A stretch of 14,045 bases of DNA, from assembly GCA_022791215.1 (NCBI GenBank), contig JAAVYQ010000003.1, positions 1 to 14,045 of the forward strand. The letters run 5' to 3'. Source of the DNA: Bacilli bacterium (GTDB taxonomy: Bacteria > Bacillota_I > Bacilli_A > RF39 > UBA660). Below the pieces are notes generated by a model. It ran no database searches. It was not told where the DNA came from and worked only from the letters and a program-made list of their open reading frames with translations. Below, one piece after another: positions 1 to 6,516 of this stretch (its first letter is position 1; each line of letters begins with the position of its first letter). The position numbers and the translations under genes were made by a program.

Positions 1-2
1 AT

Positions 3-167
3 GAAAAAGTTGATTTTGTTTCTAAAGAATGGTTAAAACCATATGAACTATCTCAAAATGAAATCCAAAATGATGGGAATGCTAAAATAAATAATATTGA
101 TGAAAAATTAGATACTAGTTTAGTACCATCTATTAATTATATAATAGAAAATTCAAATAATATTTAA
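3..167 (+). CDS. 3' end of an unrecognised protein (5' end outside window)
   Basis: This frame is open from the window edge to a TAA at 165-167 and gives 54 codons of a polar, Asn- and Glu-rich C-terminus beginning EKVDFVSKEWLKPYELSQ. The ATG at position 1 is in another frame and stops after 11 codons, so it is not the start. I do not recognise the family and see no membrane segment or catalytic motif. It uses more T-ending codons than the genes from 982 onward. The next 50 codons after its stop stay open in the same frame, so the gene may originally have been longer (see 168-320). It is called coding because it is an open partial frame followed by a plausible gene end, and confidence is limited by the short visible length. 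Confidence 0.45.
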   Translation, partial: EKVDFVSKEWLKPYELSQNEIQNDGNAKINNIDEKLDTSLVPSINYIIENSNNI

Positions 168-320
168 GTGAAAAATGGAATCTACATATCGGCTAATGGA
201 AATATATGTAGTGAAAAGAATGGATGTGCATCATTTGAAATAGAAGATAAAAATAATTACGGAAATCTTTTAAACGAATCTTTTTTAACAATCATAAGAA
301 AATTTCAAAACAATAAATAG
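168..320 (+). pseudogene. Short ORF in frame behind the 165-167 stop; possible read-through tail or gene remnant
   Basis: The codon right after the TAA at 165-167 is GTG, and the same frame then stays open for 50 codons to a TAG at 318-320. The peptide includes GIYISANGNICSEKNGC, with two cysteines and a mixed hydrophobic/polar composition that looks protein-like. No Shine-Dalgarno sequence precedes the GTG: the upstream bases are AT-only apart from the stop region. Three readings are possible. It may be the original C-terminus of the upstream gene cut off by a nonsense mutation, a separately translated small protein, or chance. The exact in-frame adjacency favours the first, but without the start of the gene or homologues this cannot be decided. 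It is followed by the terminator hairpin at 336-367. Confidence 0.3.
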
Positions 321-335
321 AGATAATCAATACAA

Positions 336-367
336 AAACCCTGTTTCTAAACTAAGAAATAGGGTTT
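336..367 (-). terminator. Hairpin terminator for the minus-strand lipoprotein gene
   Basis: A 12-bp stem pairs 336-347 with 356-367 (one G-T wobble at 343/360) around an 8-nt loop. Read on the minus strand it lies about 25 nt past the stop of the lipoprotein gene and is followed by a T-rich tract (complement of the A run at 334-338). On the + strand it lacks a T run, so it would be at most a weak terminator for the gene entering from the left. It sits between two convergent genes, where a shared terminator is expected. Confidence 0.7.
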
Positions 368-392
368 AAACTTGTAAAAAATTAACATCAAA

Positions 393-803
393 CTATTGAG
401 CCAACTCTAAAAGTCTCTTTTGAATACGAGCATTCATTTCGATCATATAAGCCGTATCAGCAGCAGTAAAATCATCAGAATTATTCATATATTCATCAGA
501 TTTAGAAGCATACTCAGCAGCAGATTTCATAAATTCCATATACCTAGTCAACATACTTACAGGGCTATTTTGTTCCTTATAACTAGCAACGAAATCGATA
601 TACTCATTCATAAATGCCTCATAATCATCAAAAAACTTTTTAACTTCAGGATTAACACCTTCAGAATTAGAAGCATTATTGTTATTATCTTCCTGAATTG
701 GAGCATCAGGGGTCTTCTTATCATTATCAACTTCTTTTTCACCACAACCAGTTAAAGTAAAGACCATAGCGACTGCCACTAAAAAAACTAAAAACTTTTT
801 CAT
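393..803 (-). CDS. Small lipoprotein of unknown function
   Basis: This encodes 136 residues. The N-terminus has lysines at 2-3, a hydrophobic stretch at 4-18 and a lipobox LTGC with the lipidated cysteine at residue 20, so the protein should be tethered to the outer face of the membrane. An Asn/Asp/Glu-rich linker (about 22-50) follows, then a helical domain rich in aromatic and acidic residues. Two repeated-looking motifs, FFDDYEAFMNEYIDF and YMEFMKSAAEY, suggest a small alpha-helical bundle. It resembles the DUF6591 lipoproteins of gut Firmicutes, but that is recall and not a search. The start is ATG at 803-801 because GGAGGA (complement of 811-816) lies 7 nt upstream; the GTG six bases further out would leave only 1 nt. 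It is the only minus-strand gene here and has its own promoter and terminator. Confidence 0.88.
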   Translation of the reverse strand: MKKFLVFLVAVAMVFTLTGCGEKEVDNDKKTPDAPIQEDNNNNASNSEGVNPEVKKFFDDYEAFMNEYIDFVASYKEQNSPVSMLTRYMEFMKSAAEYASKSDEYMNNSDDFTAADTAYMIEMNARIQKRLLELAQ

Positions 804-827
804 ACACACATCCTCCTTCTATTTAGA

Positions 828-856
828 ATTATACATAAAAAAAACTAAATTCACAA
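828..856 (-). promoter_or_regulatory. Promoter of the minus-strand lipoprotein gene
   Basis: Read on the minus strand, TTGTGA (complement of 851-856) is followed after 17 bp by a perfect TATAAT (complement of 828-833). The predicted start of transcription is about 10 nt upstream of the GGAGGA ribosome binding site. It faces away from the ATPase promoter at 924-952, so 804-981 is a divergent control region with an A-rich core (about 837-940). Confidence 0.65.
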
Positions 857-923
857 CAAAACAAAGAAACATTACAAAAAAAGTATAAAAAAGTAAAAAA
901 GATAAAAAACTTACAAAAATAAT

Positions 924-952
924 ATAACAACTATAAAAAGACATGATATAAT
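924..952 (+). promoter_or_regulatory. Extended -10 promoter of the P-type ATPase gene
   Basis: TGATATAAT at 944-952 is a perfect extended -10 element. ATAACA at 924-929, 17 bp upstream of the -10 hexamer, matches the -35 consensus at four of six positions. Transcription would start near 959-960, leaving a leader of about 22 nt that contains the AGGAG ribosome binding site at 967-971. Confidence 0.65.
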
Positions 953-981
953 TTAAAATAGGAATTAGGAGAAGTAAACAA

Positions 982-3375
982 ATGAGTAAGAGGGTAAAAA
1001 CAAATATAAAAACAGGACTAACAAAAAGAGAAGTACAAAAAAGAATAGAAAACAATCAAATCAACTATGACACACTACCAAAAACAAAAACCATAAAACA
1101 AATCATAAAATCCAACTTTTTTACATACTTCAACATGTTAAACATAGCATTAGGAGCATGTGTATTTCTAGCTGGACTACTAAACAATGCATTATACGAA
1201 GGGCTAAAAAACTGTTTATTTATGGGAGTAATATTTACAAACTCGGTAATAAGCATAATAGAAGAAATAATATCAAAACGAATTATAGATAGACTTAACG
1301 TATTAACAGAAAACAAAATACAAGTACTAAGAGAAGGGAAATACCAAGAACAAGAAATAAACACATTAGTAATAGATGACATCATAGAACTAAAAAGTGG
1401 ACATCAAGTAGTATGTGATAGTATAGTAAGAAAAGGAACAGTAGAAGTAAACGAATCACTAATAACAGGAGAAAGTGATGCAATAACAAAAAAAGTAGGA
1501 GACACGCTGCTAAGTGGAAGTTTCATAGTAAGTGGGATATGCTTAGCGCAAATCATACACGTAGCAGAAGAAAACTACATAAGTGAAATATCAAAAGAAG
1601 CAAAATACGTAAAAAAAGCACCATCACTCATAATGGCATCATTTGAAAAAATACTAAAAATCATATCATTTCTAATAATACCATTAGGAATAATGTTATT
1701 TCTAACACAAATGAAAGTAACAAACAGCGAAATAACAAGTTCAGTATTCACAAGCACAGCCGGAGTAATAGGGATGATACCAGAAGGATTAATACTACTA
1801 ACAACATCAGTAATGGCAGTAAGTGTAATAAGACTAAGCAAATACAAAGTATTAGTACAAGGATTAAGTGCAGTAGAAACATTAGCCAGGACAGATGTAA
1901 TATGCTTAGACAAAACAGGGACATTAACAGAAGGAAAAATGAACCTAAAAAAAATAATACCATACAACAAAACCAAACAAAGTGAAATAAAAGAAATATT
2001 AACATCAATAACATACAACACGCAAGACAAAAACATGACAATAGAAGCGATAAAAGAAAAATACACAGGAGAATCAACATGGAAAACAAAAGAAGAAATA
2101 CCATTCTCAAGTGAAAGAAAATACTCATGCATATCATTTGAAAAAAAAGGAGCATACTATCTAGGCGCGCCTGAAATACTATTCAAAAACAACAAAGAAA
2201 TAAATAGCAAAATAGAAAAATACCAAAAAAAATATAGAGTACTAGTATTAGCCAAAGCCTCAAAATGCACAAACGAGCCAAAAAACTTAAAACTACTAGC
2301 GATAATAATAATAGAAGATGTAATACGAGCCTCAGCTGAAAAAACACTCAAATACTTTAAAAAACAAGGAATAGAAGTAAAGATAATAAGCGGAGACAAC
2401 CTAGCAACAGTCACAAGAATAAGTGAAATATGTGGGCTAAAAGACACAAAAGGAATAGACACCAGTCAAATAACAGAAGAAGAATTAGCAAAAAAAGTAA
2501 ATGACTATAACATATTTGCAAGAGTCACACCGACAGGAAAAAAGACAATAATAACAAGTTTACAAAAAAATGGACACACAGTAGGAATGACAGGAGACGG
2601 AGTAAATGACGTATTAGCACTCAAACAAAGTGACTGTAGCATAGCCTTAGGTAACGGAGCAGACGCTACAAGAAGTGTAAGTTCACTAATACTACTAGAT
2701 GGAAACTTTGATTCACTACCCAAAATAATAAATGAAGGAAGAAGAACCATAAACAACATAGAAAGATCAGCATCATTACTACTGATGAAAACACTATATA
2801 CAATAATGCTAATACTATTTAGTATAATATCAAAAACGGAATACTTCTTTGTGCCGATACAACTAACATTAATAACAGGAGTAACGATAGGAGTACCATC
2901 ATTCATATTAGCATTAGAACCAAATAATGAACTAGTAAGTGGAAACTTCATAATAAAAATACTAAGCAAAAGCATCCCAGTCGCACTTACTGTAGTAATA
3001 AACATAATGATAGTGACGCTATTTGGAAAATGCTTAAACTTCAGTAGTGAAATAACGAGTACAATGTCAGTAATACTAACGACAATGACAGGATTTATAT
3101 TCCTGATTAAACTATGCAAACCATACAACATATTAAGAATAACACTAATAACAAGTTTAATAACAATATTTCTATACGCATGCTTCTTCCATGCAACACT
3201 ATTCAACATAAGTAAACTAAACCTACACCACTTAGTAGTACTAACAATGTTAACACTTGCCTCAATCTTTGTATACGTAGTATTAGAAGAACTAAGCAAT
3301 TACATGTTAGAAAAACACAACCAAAAAATAAAAAAACAAAAACTAGATACGAAAATCTTGAAAAAGACAAAATGA
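982..3375 (+). CDS. P-type cation-transporting ATPase, Exp7-like subgroup
   Basis: This is an ATP-driven cation pump of the plasma membrane with 797 residues, about normal for the family. The actuator TGES is at 162-165. The M4 motif IPEGL is at 266-270, the phosphorylation site DKTGTLTEGKM starts at D310, and the nucleotide-binding FSSERK is at 375-380. GDN is at 471-473 and the hinge TGDGVND at 537-543. Hydrophobic segments at about 46-94 (M1-M2), 222-284 (M3-M4) and 597-770 (M5-M10) give the P2-like layout. The short N-terminus (GLTKREVQKRIE...) and the M4 sequence GMIPEGLILLTTSVMAVSVIRL resemble the pneumococcal Exp7-type subgroup, whose ion is not settled; Ca2+ or Mg2+ are the usual guesses. 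No N-terminal metal-binding domain is present. ATG at 982 has AGGAG 10 nt upstream. A separate promoter drives the next lipoprotein gene. Confidence 0.93.
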   Translation: MSKRVKTNIKTGLTKREVQKRIENNQINYDTLPKTKTIKQIIKSNFFTYFNMLNIALGACVFLAGLLNNALYEGLKNCLFMGVIFTNSVISIIEEIISKRIIDRLNVLTENKIQVLREGKYQEQEINTLVIDDIIELKSGHQVVCDSIVRKGTVEVNESLITGESDAITKKVGDTLLSGSFIVSGICLAQIIHVAEENYISEISKEAKYVKKAPSLIMASFEKILKIISFLIIPLGIMLFLTQMKVTNSEITSSVFTSTAGVIGMIPEGLILLTTSVMAVSVIRLSKYKVLVQGLSAVETLARTDVICLDKTGTLTEGKMNLKKIIPYNKTKQSEIKEILTSITYNTQDKNMTIEAIKEKYTGESTWKTKEEIPFSSERKYSCISFEKKGAYYLGAPEILFKNNKEINSKIEKYQKKYRVLVLAKASKCTNEPKNLKLLAIIIIEDVIRASAEKTLKYFKKQGIEVKIISGDNLATVTRISEICGLKDTKGIDTSQITEEELAKKVNDYNIFARVTPTGKKTIITSLQKNGHTVGMTGDGVNDVLALKQSDCSIALGNGADATRSVSSLILLDGNFDSLPKIINEGRRTINNIERSASLLLMKTLYTIMLILFSIISKTEYFFVPIQLTLITGVTIGVPSFILALEPNNELVSGNFIIKILSKSIPVALTVVINIMIVTLFGKCLNFSSEITSTMSVILTTMTGFIFLIKLCKPYNILRITLITSLITIFLYACFFHATLFNISKLNLHHLVVLTMLTLASIFVYVVLEELSNYMLEKHNQKIKKQKLDTKILKKTK

Positions 3376-3386
3376 TATGATAAATT
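3358..3386 (+). promoter_or_regulatory. Promoter of the cysteine-containing lipoprotein gene
   Basis: TTGAAA at 3358-3363 and TAAATT at 3381-3386 are separated by 17 bp, with TGA directly before the -10 (extended -10 at 3378-3386). The -35 lies inside the last codons of the ATPase gene. Transcription would start near 3393, just ahead of the AAGGGAG ribosome binding site at 3394-3400. This allows expression independent of the ATPase, although read-through is also likely because no terminator lies between them. Confidence 0.55.
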
Positions 3387-3409
3387 TTAATTAAAGGGAG
3401 TGTTTGCAA

Positions 3410-3913
3410 ATGAAAAAAATAATAATACTACTAATAAGTCTAACGGTAATAATAACAGGATGTGGCAAAAAAGAAGAAAAAGTAGAAGAAGACAAAAAAC
3501 CAAAAATAGACTACAAAATAGACACAATAGAAAAGACAAACTGTGAAAATGAAATAAAAGAATACTACACAAAAGAAGAACAAACAATATACCTAGTATG
3601 CATTGACGAAGTAACATTACTAGAACACGGAAAAACATTAAAAGAATACTTAGAAAGTGGCAAAAGCATTGACGACACGACAAACGAAATATCAAAACTA
3701 CTAACAATACATGCAAGTTTACTTGATGGAGGAACAAGTGTATATAGAGACACAGGCCAAACGATATACACAAAAAAAGGTATAACCCTAATAAAATGTA
3801 ACAAAACAGACGGAAAAAAAGACGTATACATAGGAACGAACGAACTAAACGAAGATTGGGGATTTGAAAATGGTTTTTGTGGCCATAATCTAACCCAAGA
3901 AGAAAATTACTAA
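3410..3913 (+). CDS. Lipoprotein of unknown function with four extracytoplasmic cysteines
   Basis: This encodes 167 residues. The signal peptide (hydrophobic 4-16) ends in the lipobox ITGC with lipidated C18. A Lys/Glu-rich linker at 19-35 leads into a globular domain of mixed helices and strands (about 36-160). Besides C18 it has cysteines at 45, 64, 130 and 157, enough for two disulfides. A conserved-looking stretch is DGGTSVYRD (106-114), followed by ITLIKCNKTDGKKDVYIG. I do not recognise the family. The start is ATG at 3410 with AAGGGAG 9 nt upstream, not the in-frame TTG at 3404, which would leave only 3 nt. The next gene encodes a thioredoxin-like lipoprotein, so a thiol-disulfide link between the two is a reasonable inference but is not shown by the sequence. 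Confidence 0.85.
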   Translation: MKKIIILLISLTVIITGCGKKEEKVEEDKKPKIDYKIDTIEKTNCENEIKEYYTKEEQTIYLVCIDEVTLLEHGKTLKEYLESGKSIDDTTNEISKLLTIHASLLDGGTSVYRDTGQTIYTKKGITLIKCNKTDGKKDVYIGTNELNEDWGFENGFCGHNLTQEENY

Positions 3914-3919
3914 AAAGAC

Positions 3920-3948
3920 TTTAGTTATCAAAATAAAAGTGGTAAAAT
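3920..3948 (+). promoter_or_regulatory. Probable extended -10 promoter before the thioredoxin-like lipoprotein gene
   Basis: TGGTAAAAT at 3940-3948 fits an extended -10. At 17 bp spacing the -35 is TTTAGT (3920-3925), a poor match with only three of six bases, so activity would depend on the TG extension. Transcription would start near 3955, with the GAGG ribosome binding site at 3968-3971 and ATG at 3977. Confidence 0.45.
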
Positions 3949-3976
3949 AGATTGAGATAAAAGAAAAGAGGTAAAA

Positions 3977-4705
3977 ATGAAAAAGAAAATAATAATTGGA
4001 ATAATGTTAGTCGCACTTGTAATAGGGCTAACAACAGGATGCGGTAAAGTATCAAAAGAAACATACAAAACAAAAAATCTAGAAGAAACATTACAAGAAG
4101 AACAAATCGAACATGACTTATCAAAATACAAAGAAAACGATAAGCAAGTAACAATCTATATGTTTAGAGGAAGTGGATGTGGATACTGCAAGAAATTTTT
4201 AACATTCCTAAACAGTATAGTTGACGAATATGGAGAATACTTCAAACTAGAATCATACGAAGTATGGAGTGACAACAAAAATGCAACACTAATGGAAGAA
4301 GTCGCAGGAGTACTAGACGTATCAGTATCAGGAGTACCATTCATAGTAATAGGCGACGTACCATTCACAGGATACTCTGAAAGATACGATGAAACAATAA
4401 AAAAAGCAATAACAGACTTATACAACAGTGACGAAAGATACGACGTATTTGAAGAATTAGAAAAACAAAAAGAAGAAGAAGCCAATGCATTAAAAGACAC
4501 TAGAAATGCGATAATAATAATAAATGCAATATTCCTAATAATATCAGTAGGAGTAATAATAACAAAAAACAACAATAACATGCAAAAACTATCAGAACAA
4601 ATAGAATCATTAAAAAAAGAAATAAAAGTACTAAAAGAAAACAACAAACCAGTAGAAAACAAAATAAACAACAATATAGAAAATAAGAAAAAAATGAAAA
4701 AATAA
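3977..4705 (+). CDS. Thioredoxin-like lipoprotein with C-terminal membrane helix and coiled coil
   Basis: This encodes 242 residues. A signal peptide with lipobox TTGC (lipidated C22) is followed by a thioredoxin fold at about 52-150. Visible elements are VTIYMFRGSGCGYC with redox cysteines C68 and C71, and GVPF with the likely cis-proline P121. Oxidation, reduction or isomerisation of disulfides in envelope proteins is the expected role. A charged helix (about 155-174) leads to a hydrophobic segment at 178-196, and then a lysine/asparagine-rich tail whose 200-225 part looks like a coiled coil (LSEQIESLKKEIKVLKE). With the lysines inside, the tail would be cytoplasmic, so the protein would be anchored at both ends of its redox domain. 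It has GAGG 5 nt before ATG. No DsbB, CcdA or other redox partner lies in the window, so the electron source is unknown. Confidence 0.85.
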   Translation: MKKKIIIGIMLVALVIGLTTGCGKVSKETYKTKNLEETLQEEQIEHDLSKYKENDKQVTIYMFRGSGCGYCKKFLTFLNSIVDEYGEYFKLESYEVWSDNKNATLMEEVAGVLDVSVSGVPFIVIGDVPFTGYSERYDETIKKAITDLYNSDERYDVFEELEKQKEEEANALKDTRNAIIIINAIFLIISVGVIITKNNNNMQKLSEQIESLKKEIKVLKENNKPVENKINNNIENKKKMKK

Positions 4706-4712
4706 CAAAACC

Positions 4713-4753
4713 AAAAAAGTGACAATAACAATCTAAAATGTCGCTTTTTTTTT
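4713..4753 (+). terminator. Rho-independent terminator after the thioredoxin-like lipoprotein gene
   Basis: Left arm 4713-4724 (A6 then GTGACA) pairs with right arm 4739-4750 (TGTCGC then T6), with one T-G wobble and a 14-nt loop, and the T run continues to 4753. It separates the ATPase/lipoprotein block from gatCAB. The gatC -10 element starts only about 11 bp after the T run. Confidence 0.85.
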
Positions 4754-4760
4754 CATTTTG

Positions 4761-4769
4761 TGATATATT
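4761..4769 (+). promoter_or_regulatory. Extended -10 promoter element of gatCAB
   Basis: TGATATATT at 4761-4769 matches the extended -10 seen at other genes here. The -35 position (about 4741-4746) falls in the terminator arm and T run of the preceding unit and matches the consensus poorly, so the call rests on the -10 alone. Transcription would start near 4776, immediately at the ribosome binding site GGAG (4777-4780). Confidence 0.5.
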
Positions 4770-4788
4770 CATAATTGGAGATGAAAAT

Positions 4789-5079
4789 ATGTTAGAAAAA
4801 GAAAAACTAAACAAATATGCTGAAAACTTAGAATTTAAAATAAACGAAAAAGAATACGAAACCTTACAAAACGAATTTGACATATTACTAAAACAAGTTG
4901 AAATAATTAGTAAAATAGAAGGAATAAAAGACTATGAACCATTAGACTTTCCATTTCCTTTAGAAAATTCATATCTAAGAGAAGACAAAACAAACATGAA
5001 AATATCAAGAGAAGATGCGTTGAAAAATGCTAGCGAAACAAAAAACAATTGCATAAGTGTACCAAAGGTGGTGGAATAA
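4789..5079 (+). CDS. gatC: Asp/Glu-tRNA amidotransferase subunit C
   Basis: This encodes 96 residues, the usual length for GatC. GatC wraps around GatA and GatB and stabilises the GatCAB complex, which amidates Glu-tRNA(Gln) and/or Asp-tRNA(Asn) in the cytoplasm. The N-terminal two-helix part (about 2-45) and the C-terminal stretch with PLENSYLRED, an SREDALKNA helix and the ending VPKVVE are characteristic. The start is ATG at 4789, with GGAG 8 nt upstream. An earlier in-frame ATG at 4738 lies inside the preceding terminator and upstream of the promoter, and would add an unrelated hydrophobic extension, so it is rejected. The stop codon directly abuts the gatA start. Confidence 0.95.
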   Translation: MLEKEKLNKYAENLEFKINEKEYETLQNEFDILLKQVEIISKIEGIKDYEPLDFPFPLENSYLREDKTNMKISREDALKNASETKNNCISVPKVVE

Positions 5080-6516
5080 ATGAACATAACTGAAATAAGA
5101 GAAAAACTTGACAAAAAAGAAATATCAATTGAAGAACTATACGAAAAAACAAAAGAACACGCAAAAAAAAGCCAAGAAAAACTAAATGCATTTGTAACAA
5201 TAACAGAAAAATGTGAGCACATAGAAAGTAACAGCCCACTAAATGGAATACCATACTCGCTAAAAGATAACATATCAACCAAAGGAATACTAACAACTGG
5301 ATCAAGTAACATACTAAAAAACTACGTACCAATATATGACAGCACAGTATACAAAAAATTAAAAGAATCAGGAGCAGTATTAATAGGAAAAACGGTATTA
5401 GACGAACTTGCGATGGGAGGAAGTGGAGTAACAGGACACACAGGGATAGTAAAAAATCCTTGGGATCAAAGCCGAATCGCAGGTGGTTCATCAGCAGGAT
5501 CAGCAGTATCAGTAAGTGAAGGAATAGTACCATTCAGCATTGGAAGTGACACTGGAGACTCAGTAAGAAAACCAGCATCATACTGTGGAGTAGTGGGATT
5601 CAAACCTACATACGGAAGAATAAGTAGATTCGGACTATTTCCATTCGCAAGTAGCCTAGACCATATTGGAATATTTGCTAAAAACGTCCAAGATGTAGCA
5701 TTAGTGACGGATATAGTAAAAGGATTTGATGAACATGACATGACAACCTTGCCAGACGAAGAAATAAAATACATAGACGAAATAAAAAAAGAGATGAAAG
5801 GGAAGACGTTGTTTTACATAAAAGAAATAATAGAATCAGCGAGTACAGAAGAATCAAAAGAAGTAATAAAAATATTTAAAGAGCAAATAACAAAACTAAA
5901 AGACAATGGAATCAAAATAGAAGAAGTAAGTTTCAACAAACAATTACTAGAATCATTATATCCAACATACTTTATAATATCATGTGCAGAAGCGACAAGT
6001 AACAACTCTAATTTAACAGGATTCATATTTGGTAACCGAGAAAAAGGAAACACACCAAAAGAAGTAATGATAAACACAAGAACAAACGGATTCTCAGAAA
6101 TGATAAAAAGAAGATTCATAATAGGAAGTTACATACTAGAAAGAGAAAACCAAGAAAAATTATTTCTAAATGCCAAAAGAGTAAGAAGAATTGTAGTAGA
6201 AAAACTAAACGAACTATTCAAAAAATACGATGGACTAATATTACCTGCAGGAAGCATTGCTCCAAAAATTAACACAAACGAAGAAGCGGATAGACTAGGA
6301 GAAGACTATCTAATCTTAGAAAATCACTTAGTAATGGGTAACTTTGGAGGATACCCAAGTATAACAATGCCTATGGGATACGTAAAAAACATGCCAGTAG
6401 GAATAAACCTAACATGTGCAGCAAAAGAAGATGCATTATGCCTAAACATAGCCTCACAAATAGAAAAAATAATAGGAATAAAAGACAACAAAAAAGGAGA
6501 TGAAAAAGATGTATAA
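5080..6516 (+). CDS. gatA: Asp/Glu-tRNA amidotransferase subunit A (amidase subunit)
   Basis: This encodes 478 residues, normal for GatA. This subunit hydrolyses glutamine to supply ammonia for transamidation. It carries the amidase-signature Ser-cisSer-Lys triad: K62 (in SLKDN), S137 (in AGGSSAG) and nucleophile S161 (in DTGDSVR). The spacings of 75 and 24 residues equal those of known amidases such as FAAH and Staphylococcus GatA. CGVVGFKPTYGRISRFGL and FASSLDHIG follow as in other GatA proteins. The residue before the nucleophile is D160 where Gly is usual; this position belongs to the oxyanion-hole loop. I believe Mollicutes GatA shows the same change, so it is more likely lineage-specific than damaging. 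ATG at 5080 follows the gatC stop with no gap, and a GGTGGTGG ribosome binding site lies in the end of gatC. The 3' end overlaps gatB by 8 nt. Confidence 0.96.
   Translation: MNITEIREKLDKKEISIEELYEKTKEHAKKSQEKLNAFVTITEKCEHIESNSPLNGIPYSLKDNISTKGILTTGSSNILKNYVPIYDSTVYKKLKESGAVLIGKTVLDELAMGGSGVTGHTGIVKNPWDQSRIAGGSSAGSAVSVSEGIVPFSIGSDTGDSVRKPASYCGVVGFKPTYGRISRFGLFPFASSLDHIGIFAKNVQDVALVTDIVKGFDEHDMTTLPDEEIKYIDEIKKEMKGKTLFYIKEIIESASTEESKEVIKIFKEQITKLKDNGIKIEEVSFNKQLLESLYPTYFIISCAEATSNNSNLTGFIFGNREKGNTPKEVMINTRTNGFSEMIKRRFIIGSYILERENQEKLFLNAKRVRRIVVEKLNELFKKYDGLILPAGSIAPKINTNEEADRLGEDYLILENHLVMGNFGGYPSITMPMGYVKNMPVGINLTCAAKEDALCLNIASQIEKIIGIKDNKKGDEKDV

Noticed and set aside
1748..2155. Leu/Phe/Cys-rich minus-strand frame that looks like a membrane protein
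   Set aside because: This composition is the automatic complement of A-rich codons on the + strand; it overlaps the catalytic region of the ATPase.
2164..2171. GGCGCGCC octamer inside a very AT-rich gene
   Set aside because: It encodes LGAPE of the nucleotide-binding domain, where Gly-Ala-Pro is conserved in the family, so protein constraint and chance explain it; a single site gives no sign of a cloning scar or motif function.
2505..3299. 264-codon open frame on the minus strand opposite the ATPase gene
   Set aside because: It is a shadow of the A-rich + strand gene: it lies opposite clear ATPase motifs, is composed mostly of Ser, Ile, Leu, Val and Phe, and has no ribosome binding site.
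3910..3924. Small inverted repeat CTAAA/TTTAG after the four-cysteine lipoprotein gene
   Set aside because: The stem is only 5 bp of mostly A-T pairs with no T run after it, so it is not credible as a terminator.
4738..4788. Upstream in-frame ATG extending gatC by 17 residues
   Set aside because: It lies within the terminator of the previous gene and upstream of the gatC promoter, and the real ATG at 4789 has a good ribosome binding site.
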